A stretch of DNA of 7,441 bases from an uncultured Oscillospiraceae bacterium. Lineage in GTDB: Bacteria > Bacillota > Clostridia > Oscillospirales > Oscillospiraceae. Location: the NCBI GenBank assembly GCA_934668295.1, contig CAKUND010000095.1, forward strand, positions 1 to 7,441. The letters run 5' to 3'. The translations under genes were made by a program, and so were the position numbers. Position 1 is the stretch's first letter. The number at the start of each line of letters is the position of its first letter. Below, in pieces: positions 1 through 5,682 of the stretch. The notes under the pieces are model-generated. The model was not told the DNA's origin. It saw only the letters and a program-made list of their open reading frames with translations, and ran no database searches.

Positions 1-812
1 CGCTTGACGCCGCCGGGCTTTCCCTGCTCGACGATGCGGTTGATGACGTCCGCGCCGTAGCGGATCTGGCCGTTGCCCGCGGAGGCCTTGGCCGTCAGCG
101 TGCCGGTCTTCAGATCCATGAGCACGCCCGTGACGGTCGTGGTGCCGATGTCGATGGCGCAGCCGTAGAGCGGTGCGTCTTCTTTTTCGGATACGTCCAA
201 GATGGTCAGCACGCCGTCGGTCAGCGTACCGGTGATCTGCACCCTGAAATTGGCCTCGCGCAGCGTCTTTGCAAGCTTTTTGACCGTGTGATAGGTGAGC
301 CTGACCTCCGTACAGCCGTCGAACGCGTCCTGCGCGAAGCGCGCAAGCCGCTCGGTGTCGGGCATGGTGTCGTCGAGCGTCGGCTCGTCCAGCGTGAGGA
401 CGGCCTGCACAAAGTCGTTTGCAAAGTCTACGCCTGCGGCCTGCACATCCTGCTGCAGCTGGTTGAAGATCGCGATCTCCTCGCCGGAAGACAGGTCTGC
501 CGTCTTCATGCGGCTCTGATAGGCCGAGGCGATGTCGGGGACGAGAACGGTAATATCTCCGGCAGGCTTCGTCGAACAGCTCAGACGCCAGCCCGCAGCG
601 TAGTCCTCGTCGGAGATGTGGCTGGTCTGGATGCCGGTGACCTCGCCGGAAACGAGCTTCACGCGGCACTTGCCGCACGAGCCGTTGCCGTTGCAGGGCG
701 CGTCAATGGCGACGTTGGCCGATTTGGCAGCCTCCAGAATGGTGCTGCCGGGCGCGGCGGAGAATTTGACCTCCTGTGCGCCGTTTTCGAATTGGAAGGT
801 GATTTCGTACAT
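1..812 (-). CDS. 2Fe-2S ferredoxin/ASKHA-domain protein, RACo-like corrinoid activator (partial, C-terminus outside window)
   Basis: Seen: 270 complete codons are read on the minus strand from an ATG at 812-810, with no stop before the window edge. The ribosome site GGAAAGGAA precedes the ATG by about ten bases. The N-terminus has four cysteines in plant-type ferredoxin spacing: C40-x5-C46-x2-C49-x29-C79, with the local sequence CNGNGSCGKC. A linker of about 130 residues follows. The actin-like ATPase fold then begins at about residue 215 with the phosphate-1 motif DIGTTTV (221-227), followed by GQIRYGADVINRI (248-260). Family knowledge: this order is that of reductive activators of corrinoid proteins (RACo, DUF4445). 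They use ATP and a 2Fe-2S cluster to return inactive Co(II) cobalamin to Co(I) for methyltransferases in the cytoplasm. Inference: a corrinoid methyltransferase system probably lies downstream, beyond the left edge. The exact partner cannot be named. The gene is divergent from dhaK and no link between them is visible. Confidence 0.85.
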   Translation of the reverse strand, partial: MYEITFQFENGAQEVKFSAAPGSTILEAAKSANVAIDAPCNGNGSCGKCRVKLVSGEVTGIQTSHISDEDYAAGWRLSCSTKPAGDITVLVPDIASAYQSRMKTADLSSGEEIAIFNQLQQDVQAAGVDFANDFVQAVLTLDEPTLDDTMPDTERLARFAQDAFDGCTEVRLTYHTVKKLAKTLREANFRVQITGTLTDGVLTILDVSEKEDAPLYGCAIDIGTTTVTGVLMDLKTGTLTAKASAGNGQIRYGADVINRIVEQGKPGGVK

Positions 813-854
813 GCTGTCTGGATTCCTTTCCGTCAGAAGTGTGGAAACCGCCGC

Positions 855-884
855 CGGCGGAATACGCGAAGTGCATCTCCGCCG
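855..884 (-). other. hairpin in the leader of the ferredoxin/ASKHA mRNA
   Basis: In the minus-strand transcript, CGGCGGA (884-878) can pair with TCCGCCG (861-855), a 7-bp stem. A shorter inner stem (ATGC with GCGT, one wobble) sits inside it. No run of U follows, so it is not an intrinsic terminator. I see no conserved B12 box or other riboswitch motif. It may be no more than structure arising from GC-rich sequence. Confidence 0.3.
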
Positions 885-910
885 CCCCCTGCGTGGTATT
901 CATACTCTAT

Positions 911-939
911 ACTATAAACAAATCCCGCCCCGCGGTCAA
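911..939 (-). promoter_or_regulatory. sigma-A promoter of the ferredoxin/ASKHA gene
   Basis: Reading the minus strand, a -35 box TTGACC (939-934) is followed by a 17-base spacer and a -10 box TATAGT (916-911). This is close to consensus at the ideal spacing. Transcription would start near 904, giving a leader of about 90 bases before the ATG at 812. The -35 lies between two CCCCGCG direct copies (928-934 and 941-947), which could be a regulator site, but that is only an inference. Confidence 0.65.
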
Positions 940-1038
940 GCCCCGCGAGGGAGCAAAAACTTTTTGTACAATTTTCAGAAGCTGTCAAAGAATTGTGCGT
1001 CATAGACAAATGCGGCGAGTTTTGCAGCGCAGAAACTA

Positions 1039-1067
1039 TTGATTCATCCAAAGAAGTGTGGTAAGCT
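1039..1067 (+). promoter_or_regulatory. possible promoter of the dhaKLM operon
   Basis: TTGATT (1039-1044), a 17-base spacer and TAAGCT (1062-1067) form a moderate sigma-A promoter. A TG one base upstream of the -10 gives an extended -10. The three most conserved -10 bases (T1, A2, T6) match. Transcription would start near 1074, about 40 bases before the dhaK ATG. Confidence 0.45.
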
Positions 1068-1113
1068 GGGGCTGGTAGGATTTGATGCAGCAAACTGACA
1101 GGAGGACGAAAAC

Positions 1114-2103
1114 ATGAAAAAATTCATCAACCAGGTCGAGCTTGTAGAGGATCAGATGATCCAGGGCATGGTCAAGGCCTATCCGCAGTATGTGCGCAAG
1201 CTGGACTGCGGAAACGTGGTCGTGCGGGCGGAAAAGAAGGAAGGGAAGGTCGCGCTGATCTCCGGCGGCGGCTCCGGCCACGAACCGGCGCACGGCGGCT
1301 ATGTCGGCACGGGCATGCTGGACGCGGCAGTCGCGGGCGCAGTCTTTACCTCCCCCACACCGGATCAGATCTATGAGGGCATCAAGGCCATCGCGACGGA
1401 CAAGGGCGTTTTGATGGTCATCAAAAACTATACCGGCGACGTGATGAACTTCGAAATGGCCGGTGAGATGGCGCAGATGGACGAGATCAAGGTCGCACAG
1501 GTCGTCGTCGACGACGACGTCGCCGTCGACGGAAGCCTCTATACCGTCGGCCGCCGCGGCGTGGCGGGCACGGTCTTTGTCCACAAGATCGCAGGCGCAA
1601 AGGCAGAGCAGGGCGCGGAGCTCGAGGAGGTCCAGCGCGTGGCGCAGAAGGTCATTGACAACGTGCGCACCATGGGCGTCGCCATCCGTCCCTGTACGGT
1701 CCCGGCAGCGGGCAAGCCCGGCTTTGAGCTTGGCGAGGACGAGATGGAGGTCGGCATCGGCATCCACGGCGAGCCCGGCACCCACAAGGAAAAGCTCCGC
1801 CCGGCAGACGAGATCGTCGATCATATTCTGGATAAGATCCTGGCCGATATCGACTATACCGGTCATGAGGTCGCCGTCATGGTCAACTCCTCCGGTGCAA
1901 CGCCGCTGATGGAGCTGTTTATCATCAACAATCATGTCGCCGACGTGCTGGCCGCGAAGGGCATCAGGGTCTATAGGACCTTCGTGGGCGAATATATGAC
2001 GTCGCTTGAAATGGAGGGCTTCTCCGTGTCCCTGCTGCGGCTGGACGACGAACTGAAGGCCCTTCTGGACGCGCACGCGGACACCATCGCCTTTAAGGCA
2101 TAA
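1114..2103 (+). CDS. dhaK: PTS-dependent dihydroxyacetone kinase, substrate-binding subunit DhaK
   Basis: DhaK binds dihydroxyacetone as a hemiaminal on a histidine. The bound sugar receives phosphate from ATP held by DhaL, giving dihydroxyacetone phosphate for glycolysis. Seen: 329 residues, about the length of other bacterial DhaK proteins. The start is fixed by AGGAGG at 1100-1105. The motif ISGGGSGHEPAHGGYVGTG begins at residue 49. The three residues known to matter in the E. coli enzyme occur at the same numbers: His56, Asp109 (in NYTGD) and the covalent His218 (in GIHGEPG). It is the first gene of dhaKLM, with 24 bases between its stop and the dhaL start. No residue looks damaged. An ATP-dependent single-chain DHA kinase is ruled out because dhaL and dhaM follow as separate genes. 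Confidence 0.97.
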   Translation: MKKFINQVELVEDQMIQGMVKAYPQYVRKLDCGNVVVRAEKKEGKVALISGGGSGHEPAHGGYVGTGMLDAAVAGAVFTSPTPDQIYEGIKAIATDKGVLMVIKNYTGDVMNFEMAGEMAQMDEIKVAQVVVDDDVAVDGSLYTVGRRGVAGTVFVHKIAGAKAEQGAELEEVQRVAQKVIDNVRTMGVAIRPCTVPAAGKPGFELGEDEMEVGIGIHGEPGTHKEKLRPADEIVDHILDKILADIDYTGHEVAVMVNSSGATPLMELFIINNHVADVLAAKGIRVYRTFVGEYMTSLEMEGFSVSLLRLDDELKALLDAHADTIAFKA

Positions 2104-2127
2104 GCCCGGACACAAAGGAGAACCACT

Positions 2128-2751
2128 ATGGTCAATCAGGAACAGGTACTGGAGATCCTGCACGCCATCGGCGAAAAGATCTCCGAGGAAAAGCTTTTTC
2201 TCACGGAACTCGACAACGTCATCGGCGACGGCGACCACGGCATCAATCTGGCGCGCGGCTTCGCTGAGGTCGAGAAGAAGCGCCCGCTGATGGAGGGCAA
2301 GGACGTCGGTACGATGCTCAAGACTGCCGGTATGGCGCTCGTGTCCACGGTCGGCGGAGCCTCCGGCCCGCTGTACGGGACGGCGTTTATGCAGGCAGGC
2401 AAGGCGCTTGCCGGAAAGACGGAGCTGGACGCGCAGGATCTGGTCACGATCCTGGACGCGTTCGTCGCGGGCGTGCAGCTGCGCGGCAAATCTGTCGCGG
2501 GTGAAAAAACGATGCTGGACGCCATGATCCCCGCGCGCGACGCGGTGAAAGCGGCGCTGGAGGCAGGCAAGAGCGCAAAGGATGCGCTGGCAGACGGTGT
2601 GACCGCGGCGGAGCAGGGTGTCGAATACACCAAGACCATCATTGCCACCAAGGGCCGCGCAAGCTATCTCGGCGAACGCAGTCTCGGCCATCAGGATCCC
2701 GGCGCGACATCGTTCACCACGATGCTGAAGGTCGTGGCCGGGCACGTGTGA
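2128..2751 (+). CDS. dhaL: PTS-dependent dihydroxyacetone kinase, ADP/ATP-binding subunit DhaL
   Basis: DhaL carries a tightly bound nucleotide that is phosphorylated by DhaM and passes its gamma-phosphate to dihydroxyacetone on DhaK. The nucleotide acts as a cofactor and is not exchanged. Seen: 207 residues, a normal length. The metal-binding aspartates are D29, D34 and D36 in LDNVIGDGDHG. Nucleotide-binding loops are TVGGASGPLYGT (74-85) and GEKTMLDA (125-132). The C-terminal family motif SYLGERSLGHQDPGATS is at 179-195. A strong ribosome site AAAGGAG (2114-2120) sits seven bases before the ATG. The gene lies between dhaK and dhaM in one apparent operon. It could also be expected to influence DhaS/DhaR-type regulators as in other bacteria, but none is encoded here. 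Confidence 0.96.
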   Translation: MVNQEQVLEILHAIGEKISEEKLFLTELDNVIGDGDHGINLARGFAEVEKKRPLMEGKDVGTMLKTAGMALVSTVGGASGPLYGTAFMQAGKALAGKTELDAQDLVTILDAFVAGVQLRGKSVAGEKTMLDAMIPARDAVKAALEAGKSAKDALADGVTAAEQGVEYTKTIIATKGRASYLGERSLGHQDPGATSFTTMLKVVAGHV

Positions 2752-2761
2752 GGTGCAGAGC

Positions 2762-3145
2762 ATGGTCGGATTTGTGATCGTTTCGCACAGTGAGACGCTG
2801 GCCCGCGGCGTGGTCGAGCTGACAAAGATGATGGCCGACGGCGTGCCCATCCGGGCCGCAGGCGGTCTGGACGACGGCGGCTTCGGCACGAGCTATGAAA
2901 AAATTGCAAACGCCATCGACGAGATTTACTCCGACGACGGCGTGATCGTACTCATGGACATGGGCTCGGCGGTCATGACGGCGGAAATGGTGCTCGAGTC
3001 CATGCCGGAGCGGAAGCTCGTTCTCGCCGACTGCCCGCTGGTCGAGGGCGCGATCGCCGCGACCGTCAGCGCCATCGCCGGCAGCAGTCTCGACGAGATC
3101 ATGGACGAGCTTACCGACGTGCGGGAGCTGAAGAAGCTGTCGTGA
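2762..3145 (+). CDS. dhaM: PTS-dependent dihydroxyacetone kinase, phosphotransferase subunit DhaM (single EIIA domain)
   Basis: DhaM takes phosphate from HPr on a histidine and rephosphorylates the ADP bound to DhaL. Seen: 127 residues with the N-terminal motif VIVSHS; His9 is the expected phosphoryl acceptor. VLMDMGSAVMTAEM (63-76) and CPLVEGAIAATVSAIAG (91-107) are typical of the EIIA-Man/DhaM fold. The ATG at 2762 is preferred: GAGGTG (2750-2755) lies six bases upstream and the product then starts MVGFVIVSHS like its relatives. A GTG at 2753, one base after the dhaL stop, is an alternative that would add three residues. The protein is a lone EIIA domain, as in other Firmicutes; the E. coli DhaM is a fusion with HPr-like and EI-like domains. 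Two tandem in-frame stops (TGA TAA) end it. I see no strong terminator before the repeat region. Confidence 0.94.
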   Translation: MVGFVIVSHSETLARGVVELTKMMADGVPIRAAGGLDDGGFGTSYEKIANAIDEIYSDDGVIVLMDMGSAVMTAEMVLESMPERKLVLADCPLVEGAIAATVSAIAGSSLDEIMDELTDVRELKKLS

Positions 3146-3180
3146 TAAAAAGAAGCAGCGTGAAATGCGCACCTGTTTTG

Positions 3181-3344
3181 TAGGGTGTATCTGAAAACTC
3201 CCAACGCACCCGGACAGCGGACCTTTTCACGCTGCGCTGCACCATTTTTCCTTGAAATACGTCAGTATTCCTGCGAAAAAATGTCTTGCTCAGCGCAAAA
3301 ATTTCTCGCTGCCGGTCACATTGGGAGTTTTCAGATACACCCTA
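3181..3344. mobile_element. MITE-like fold-back element with TA target duplication
   Basis: Seen: the first 24 bases (3181-3204, beginning TAGGGTGTATC) and the last 24 (3321-3344, ending GATACACCCTA) are perfect inverted repeats. The inner 56 bases of each arm are imperfect reverse complements of one another. They meet at a four-base loop, GTCA, at 3261-3264, so the whole unit folds into one long hairpin. There is no room for a transposase. The TA at each end is best read as a target duplication, leaving a 160-bp element (3183-3342) that begins GGGTGTATCTG and ends CAGATACACCC. TA duplication and ends of this kind suit mobilisation by an IS5-superfamily transposase, but that is inference. A transcript crossing it in either direction would form a very stable stem. 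Confidence 0.75.
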
Positions 3345-3462
3345 GGGGCGGACGACTCTGTCCGCCCACTGGATGCAGTGCTTTTTCAGAAATTCAGGGT
3401 AAATCCGTATGCGCTTCCCAACGTGTTTTGCAGGGGCCGATGACCATCCTCGGCGCTAAGAG

Positions 3463-3477
3463 CCGCGCTATGCGCGG
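3463..3477. repeat. small hairpin between repeat units 2 and 3
   Basis: CCGCGC-TAT-GCGCGG is a perfect 6-bp inverted repeat with a three-base loop, lying at the point where the REP-like units change orientation. No T run follows, so terminator activity is not supported. Confidence 0.4.
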
Positions 3478-3749
3478 TTGCGCCTCGAAACTTGCCTGCG
3501 GGCATCGCATCGGCCCGCGCAGATTGCACTGTTTTTACAGAAATCTTCGGCGAATTCGTAACTTCCCAATGGGCCGATGTAGGCATCGGCCCCTACAATC
3601 ATATGCGCAAGTGCATTCGGATTCGCCGAGGATTTTCGATGATCCGATCCCCCCACTGCCGGGCGGACAGAGGCATCCGCCCCTACGCATTTTCTGGAAA
3701 TCCGGCGCAAAATGGACACAGCAGACTTTCATTGTTTCAAGGAGCCAAT

Positions 3750-4007
3750 ATGAAAGAATTTCAATATACCATTCAGGACCCCATGGGCTTTCATGCGCGG
3801 CCCGCGGGCGCGCTCGTGCGCGCGGCAAAGGCGTATGCTAGCAAAATTACGATCTCCTGCGGGGAAAAATCCGCGCAGCTGACGCGGCTGATGGCCGTGA
3901 TGGGCCTCGGGATCAAGCAGGGGCAGACCGTCACCGTCACCATCGACGGCCCTGACGAGGACAAGGCGTTTGCGGAGCTGCAGACGCAGTTCCGCGAAAA
4001 CGCCTGA
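3750..4007 (+). CDS. HPr-family phosphocarrier protein lacking Ser46, probable partner of DhaM
   Basis: HPr passes phosphate from enzyme I to EIIA-type proteins. Seen: 85 residues, the usual HPr length. The active site GFHARPAG (13-20) places the phosphoryl histidine exactly at His15, with Arg17 next to it. The start is supported by AAGGAG (3739-3744) five bases before the ATG; the reading frame is open further upstream but runs into repeats. Aligned without gaps to Bacillus HPr, the regulatory-site region reads QLTRLMAVMGLG, so position 46 is Arg, not the Ser that HPr kinase phosphorylates. Thr45 is adjacent. Inference: the protein is a relay paralogue for the DHA kinase, not the HPr that acts with CcpA. 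The enzyme I gene starts ten bases after the stop. No clear promoter is visible upstream; TGGACA at 3713-3718 has no matching -10. Confidence 0.93.
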   Translation: MKEFQYTIQDPMGFHARPAGALVRAAKAYASKITISCGEKSAQLTRLMAVMGLGIKQGQTVTVTIDGPDEDKAFAELQTQFRENA

Positions 4008-4017
4008 GGACGCCGCC

Positions 4018-5622
4018 ATGCAGGTATTCACCGGACTTCCCATCTCACAGGGTCTTGCCGCCGGAACGATCGCCTTTCTCGGCGCGCAGGAGGCCGCTGC
4101 CCGGCAGGCAGGCTCCCCACAGGAGGAGCAGGCGCGCTTTGCAGCCGCGCAGCGGCAGGCTGTGGAGGCGCTCGGCGCGTTATATGAAAAGGCCAAAGCC
4201 GAGCTTGGCGAAAAGGACGCGGAGATCTTCTCCGTCCACCAGCTCATGGCTGAGGATGAGGATTTTACCGATCTTGTCTCAGCAGCAATTTCGGACGGCG
4301 CGGAGGCGTCCGAGGCCGTCCGGCAGGCGGGAGAGCAGTGCGCTGCCATGTTTTCCGCGATGGACGACGATTACATGCGCGAACGCGCCGCCGATGTGCG
4401 GGACGTCAGCGCCCGCATCTGCCGGGTCTTAAACGGCGAGGCGGAGCATACCATCTCCGCCCCCTGCCTCATCGCGGCCGAGGAGCTGACGCCCAGCCAG
4501 ACCGTGCAGTTTCCGCGCGAGCTCGTGCTTGGCATGCTGACCGCGCGCGGCGCGGCGAATTCCCACACGGGCATTCTGGCGCGGACGCTTGGCGTCCCGG
4601 CTGTCTCACAGCTGCCGGTGTCGACGGAGCTGCACGGACATATGGCAGTTCTGGACGGCTTTGCGGGAACGCTGACGCTTGACCCGGATGAAAAAACGCT
4701 GGCCGAGGCGCATGCAGAGATCGCCGCGCAGCAGGCACAGCGCGAAGCGCTCCAGCAGCTGATCTCCGCCCCGAGCATCACACAGGACGGACATTCCATC
4801 CGACTTTACGCCAACATCGCAGGCACGGACGATCTGCCGCTGCTGCAAAGAAGCGGCGCGGAGGGCGTCGGCCTGCTCAGAAGCGAATTTCTGTATCTGG
4901 GCCGCAGCACGTACCCGACCGAGGACGAGCTGTTTGAAAGCTACAAAACGATCGTGCAGGCCATGGATGGCCAGGAGATCATCATCCGCACGCTGGACAT
5001 CGGCGCGGATAAGCAGGCCGATTATTTTGACATGCCGCCGGAGGATAACCCCGCGCTCGGCCTGCGGGCAATCCGCCTGTGTTTGACGCGGCCCATTCTG
5101 TTCCAGACGCAGCTGTGCGCCATTCTGCGCGCGTCGCGCTATGGAACCGTCGGGATCATGTTCCCGATGGTGACAGGCCCGGACGAGCTGCACCGGCTGA
5201 AGGAGGCGCTGGCCGATGCGGAGGATGTGCTCATCGCGCGCGGGGAGCGCTTCGGCCCGTACCGCGTCGGCGTGATGATCGAGACGCCGGCGGCCGTCTT
5301 TATGAGCGGTGAGCTTGCGGTCGAGGTCGACTTTTTCTCCATCGGCACAAATGACCTCACGCAGTATCTGCTGGCCATGGACCGGCAAAACCCGAATCTG
5401 GCTCCGTTCTGCGACCCGCACCACCCGGCAGTCCTGCGTGCGATCCGGCAAACCGTCGAAAGCGCGCATCAGGCGGGCTGCACCGTCGGCATCTGCGGCG
5501 AGCTGGCCGCGGACGAAGCTCTGACCGAAGCATTTTTGCGCCTGGGTGTGGACGAGCTCTCCGTCGCCCCATCCCGCATCCTCCCGCTGCGTCAGAAAAT
5601 CCGCGCTCTGACGCTCGGATAA
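4018..5622 (+). CDS. ptsP: PEP-protein phosphotransferase (PTS enzyme I), short form
   Basis: Enzyme I autophosphorylates from PEP and donates phosphate to HPr in the cytoplasm. Seen: 534 residues from the ATG at 4018. TGAGGA overlapping the HPr stop (4005-4010) is the ribosome site seven bases before it, so translation of the two genes is probably coupled. The HPr-binding helical region includes RERAADVRDVSARI (121-134). The phosphohistidine is His183 in GAANSHTGILAR. PEP-binding residues follow in order: R288 in GLLRSEFLY, R324 in RTLDIGADK, E422 in MIETP, N445 and D446 in IGTNDLTQY, and C493 in GICGELAAD. Most enzymes I are about 570 residues. This one has 41 residues after the active cysteine against about 73 in E. 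coli, so the C-terminal helices are reduced. The NSHTG variant of the usual TSHT motif also sets it apart. The symbol is a name for the family; ptsI is equally possible. Confidence 0.93.
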   Translation: MQVFTGLPISQGLAAGTIAFLGAQEAAARQAGSPQEEQARFAAAQRQAVEALGALYEKAKAELGEKDAEIFSVHQLMAEDEDFTDLVSAAISDGAEASEAVRQAGEQCAAMFSAMDDDYMRERAADVRDVSARICRVLNGEAEHTISAPCLIAAEELTPSQTVQFPRELVLGMLTARGAANSHTGILARTLGVPAVSQLPVSTELHGHMAVLDGFAGTLTLDPDEKTLAEAHAEIAAQQAQREALQQLISAPSITQDGHSIRLYANIAGTDDLPLLQRSGAEGVGLLRSEFLYLGRSTYPTEDELFESYKTIVQAMDGQEIIIRTLDIGADKQADYFDMPPEDNPALGLRAIRLCLTRPILFQTQLCAILRASRYGTVGIMFPMVTGPDELHRLKEALADAEDVLIARGERFGPYRVGVMIETPAAVFMSGELAVEVDFFSIGTNDLTQYLLAMDRQNPNLAPFCDPHHPAVLRAIRQTVESAHQAGCTVGICGELAADEALTEAFLRLGVDELSVAPSRILPLRQKIRALTLG

Positions 5623-5636
5623 AGAAAAAGAAAAGA

Positions 5637-5668
5637 CCCCCTGCCGGAGCAGCTGCTCCGGCAGGGGG
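5637..5668. terminator. bidirectional intrinsic terminator between enzyme I and hsp20
   Basis: The 32 bases from 5637 to 5668 are a perfect palindrome, starting CCCCCTGCCGG and ending CCGGCAGGGGG, which folds into a 14-bp stem with loop AGCT. On the minus strand it is followed by a long T-rich tract (complement of 5621-5636). On the plus strand it is followed by TTCTTGT. It therefore suits the hsp20 transcript very well and the enzyme I transcript moderately well. Confidence 0.9.
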
Positions 5669-5682
5669 TTCTTGTATGCGCA

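Larger units (their letters stand above)
813..1113. other. divergent intergenic region between the ASKHA gene and dhaK
   Basis: This 301-bp stretch holds the minus-strand promoter and leader (813-939) and the proposed dhaK promoter (1039-1067). Between them is an AT-rich patch with the 8-bp palindrome TTGTACAA (964-971). I see no convincing gene here. No DhaS, DhaR or similar regulator gene is present next to dhaK. Confidence 0.6.
3180..3686. repeat. BIME-like mosaic of five REP-type palindromes
   Basis: Five related palindromic units of about 25 bp occur. Units 1 (3343-3367) and 2 (3430-3454, degenerate) read on the plus strand. Units 3 (3498-3522, degenerate), 4 (3571-3596) and 5 (3661-3686) read on the minus strand. 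The shared head is GTAGGGGC(G/C)GATGCCT and the tail TC(G/C)GCCC, which pairs with the head. The linkers also repeat: 3540-3558 matches the reverse complement of 3618-3637 (GAAA-TC-TCGGCGAAT-CG core). The stretch 3372-3423 resembles 3526-3569, with CAGAAAT and CTTCCCAA in common. Unit spacing varies from 68 to 90 bp and orientation changes, so this is not CRISPR. No gene is supported in 3146-3749 apart from these repeats. Confidence 0.7.

Noticed and set aside
813..904. Cobalamin riboswitch upstream of the corrinoid activator gene
   Set aside because: The leader is too short and no B12-box-like sequence is seen; only a simple GC-rich hairpin is present.
288..917. A 209-codon open frame on the plus strand
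   Set aside because: It is opposite the ferredoxin/ASKHA gene, whose cysteine and ATPase motifs, ribosome site and promoter are all in place on the minus strand.
1036..2889. A 617-codon open frame on the minus strand across dhaK and dhaL
   Set aside because: It lies opposite well-conserved dhaK and dhaL with intact active sites. Its product is rich in His, Asp and Arg without any recognisable domain, as expected of an antisense frame in GC-rich DNA.
3146..3180. Intrinsic terminator directly after dhaM
   Set aside because: Only a 3-bp GCG/CGC stem can be drawn before TGTTTTG, too weak to support a terminator call.
3343..3686. CRISPR array
   Set aside because: The units vary in sequence, spacing (68 to 90 bp) and orientation, and the linkers are themselves repeats. 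No cas gene is present.
3713..3741. Promoter for the HPr gene at TGGACA
   Set aside because: The -35-like box is good, but no -10-like sequence is found at 16 to 18 bases downstream.
3185..3841. A 218-codon open frame across the dhaM-HPr gap
   Set aside because: It runs through the fold-back element and the REP-like palindromes and ends inside the HPr gene in another frame. Its composition reflects the repeats.
4606..5469. A 287-codon open frame on the minus strand inside enzyme I
   Set aside because: It is antisense to the conserved EI catalytic domain and shows no domain or ribosome site.
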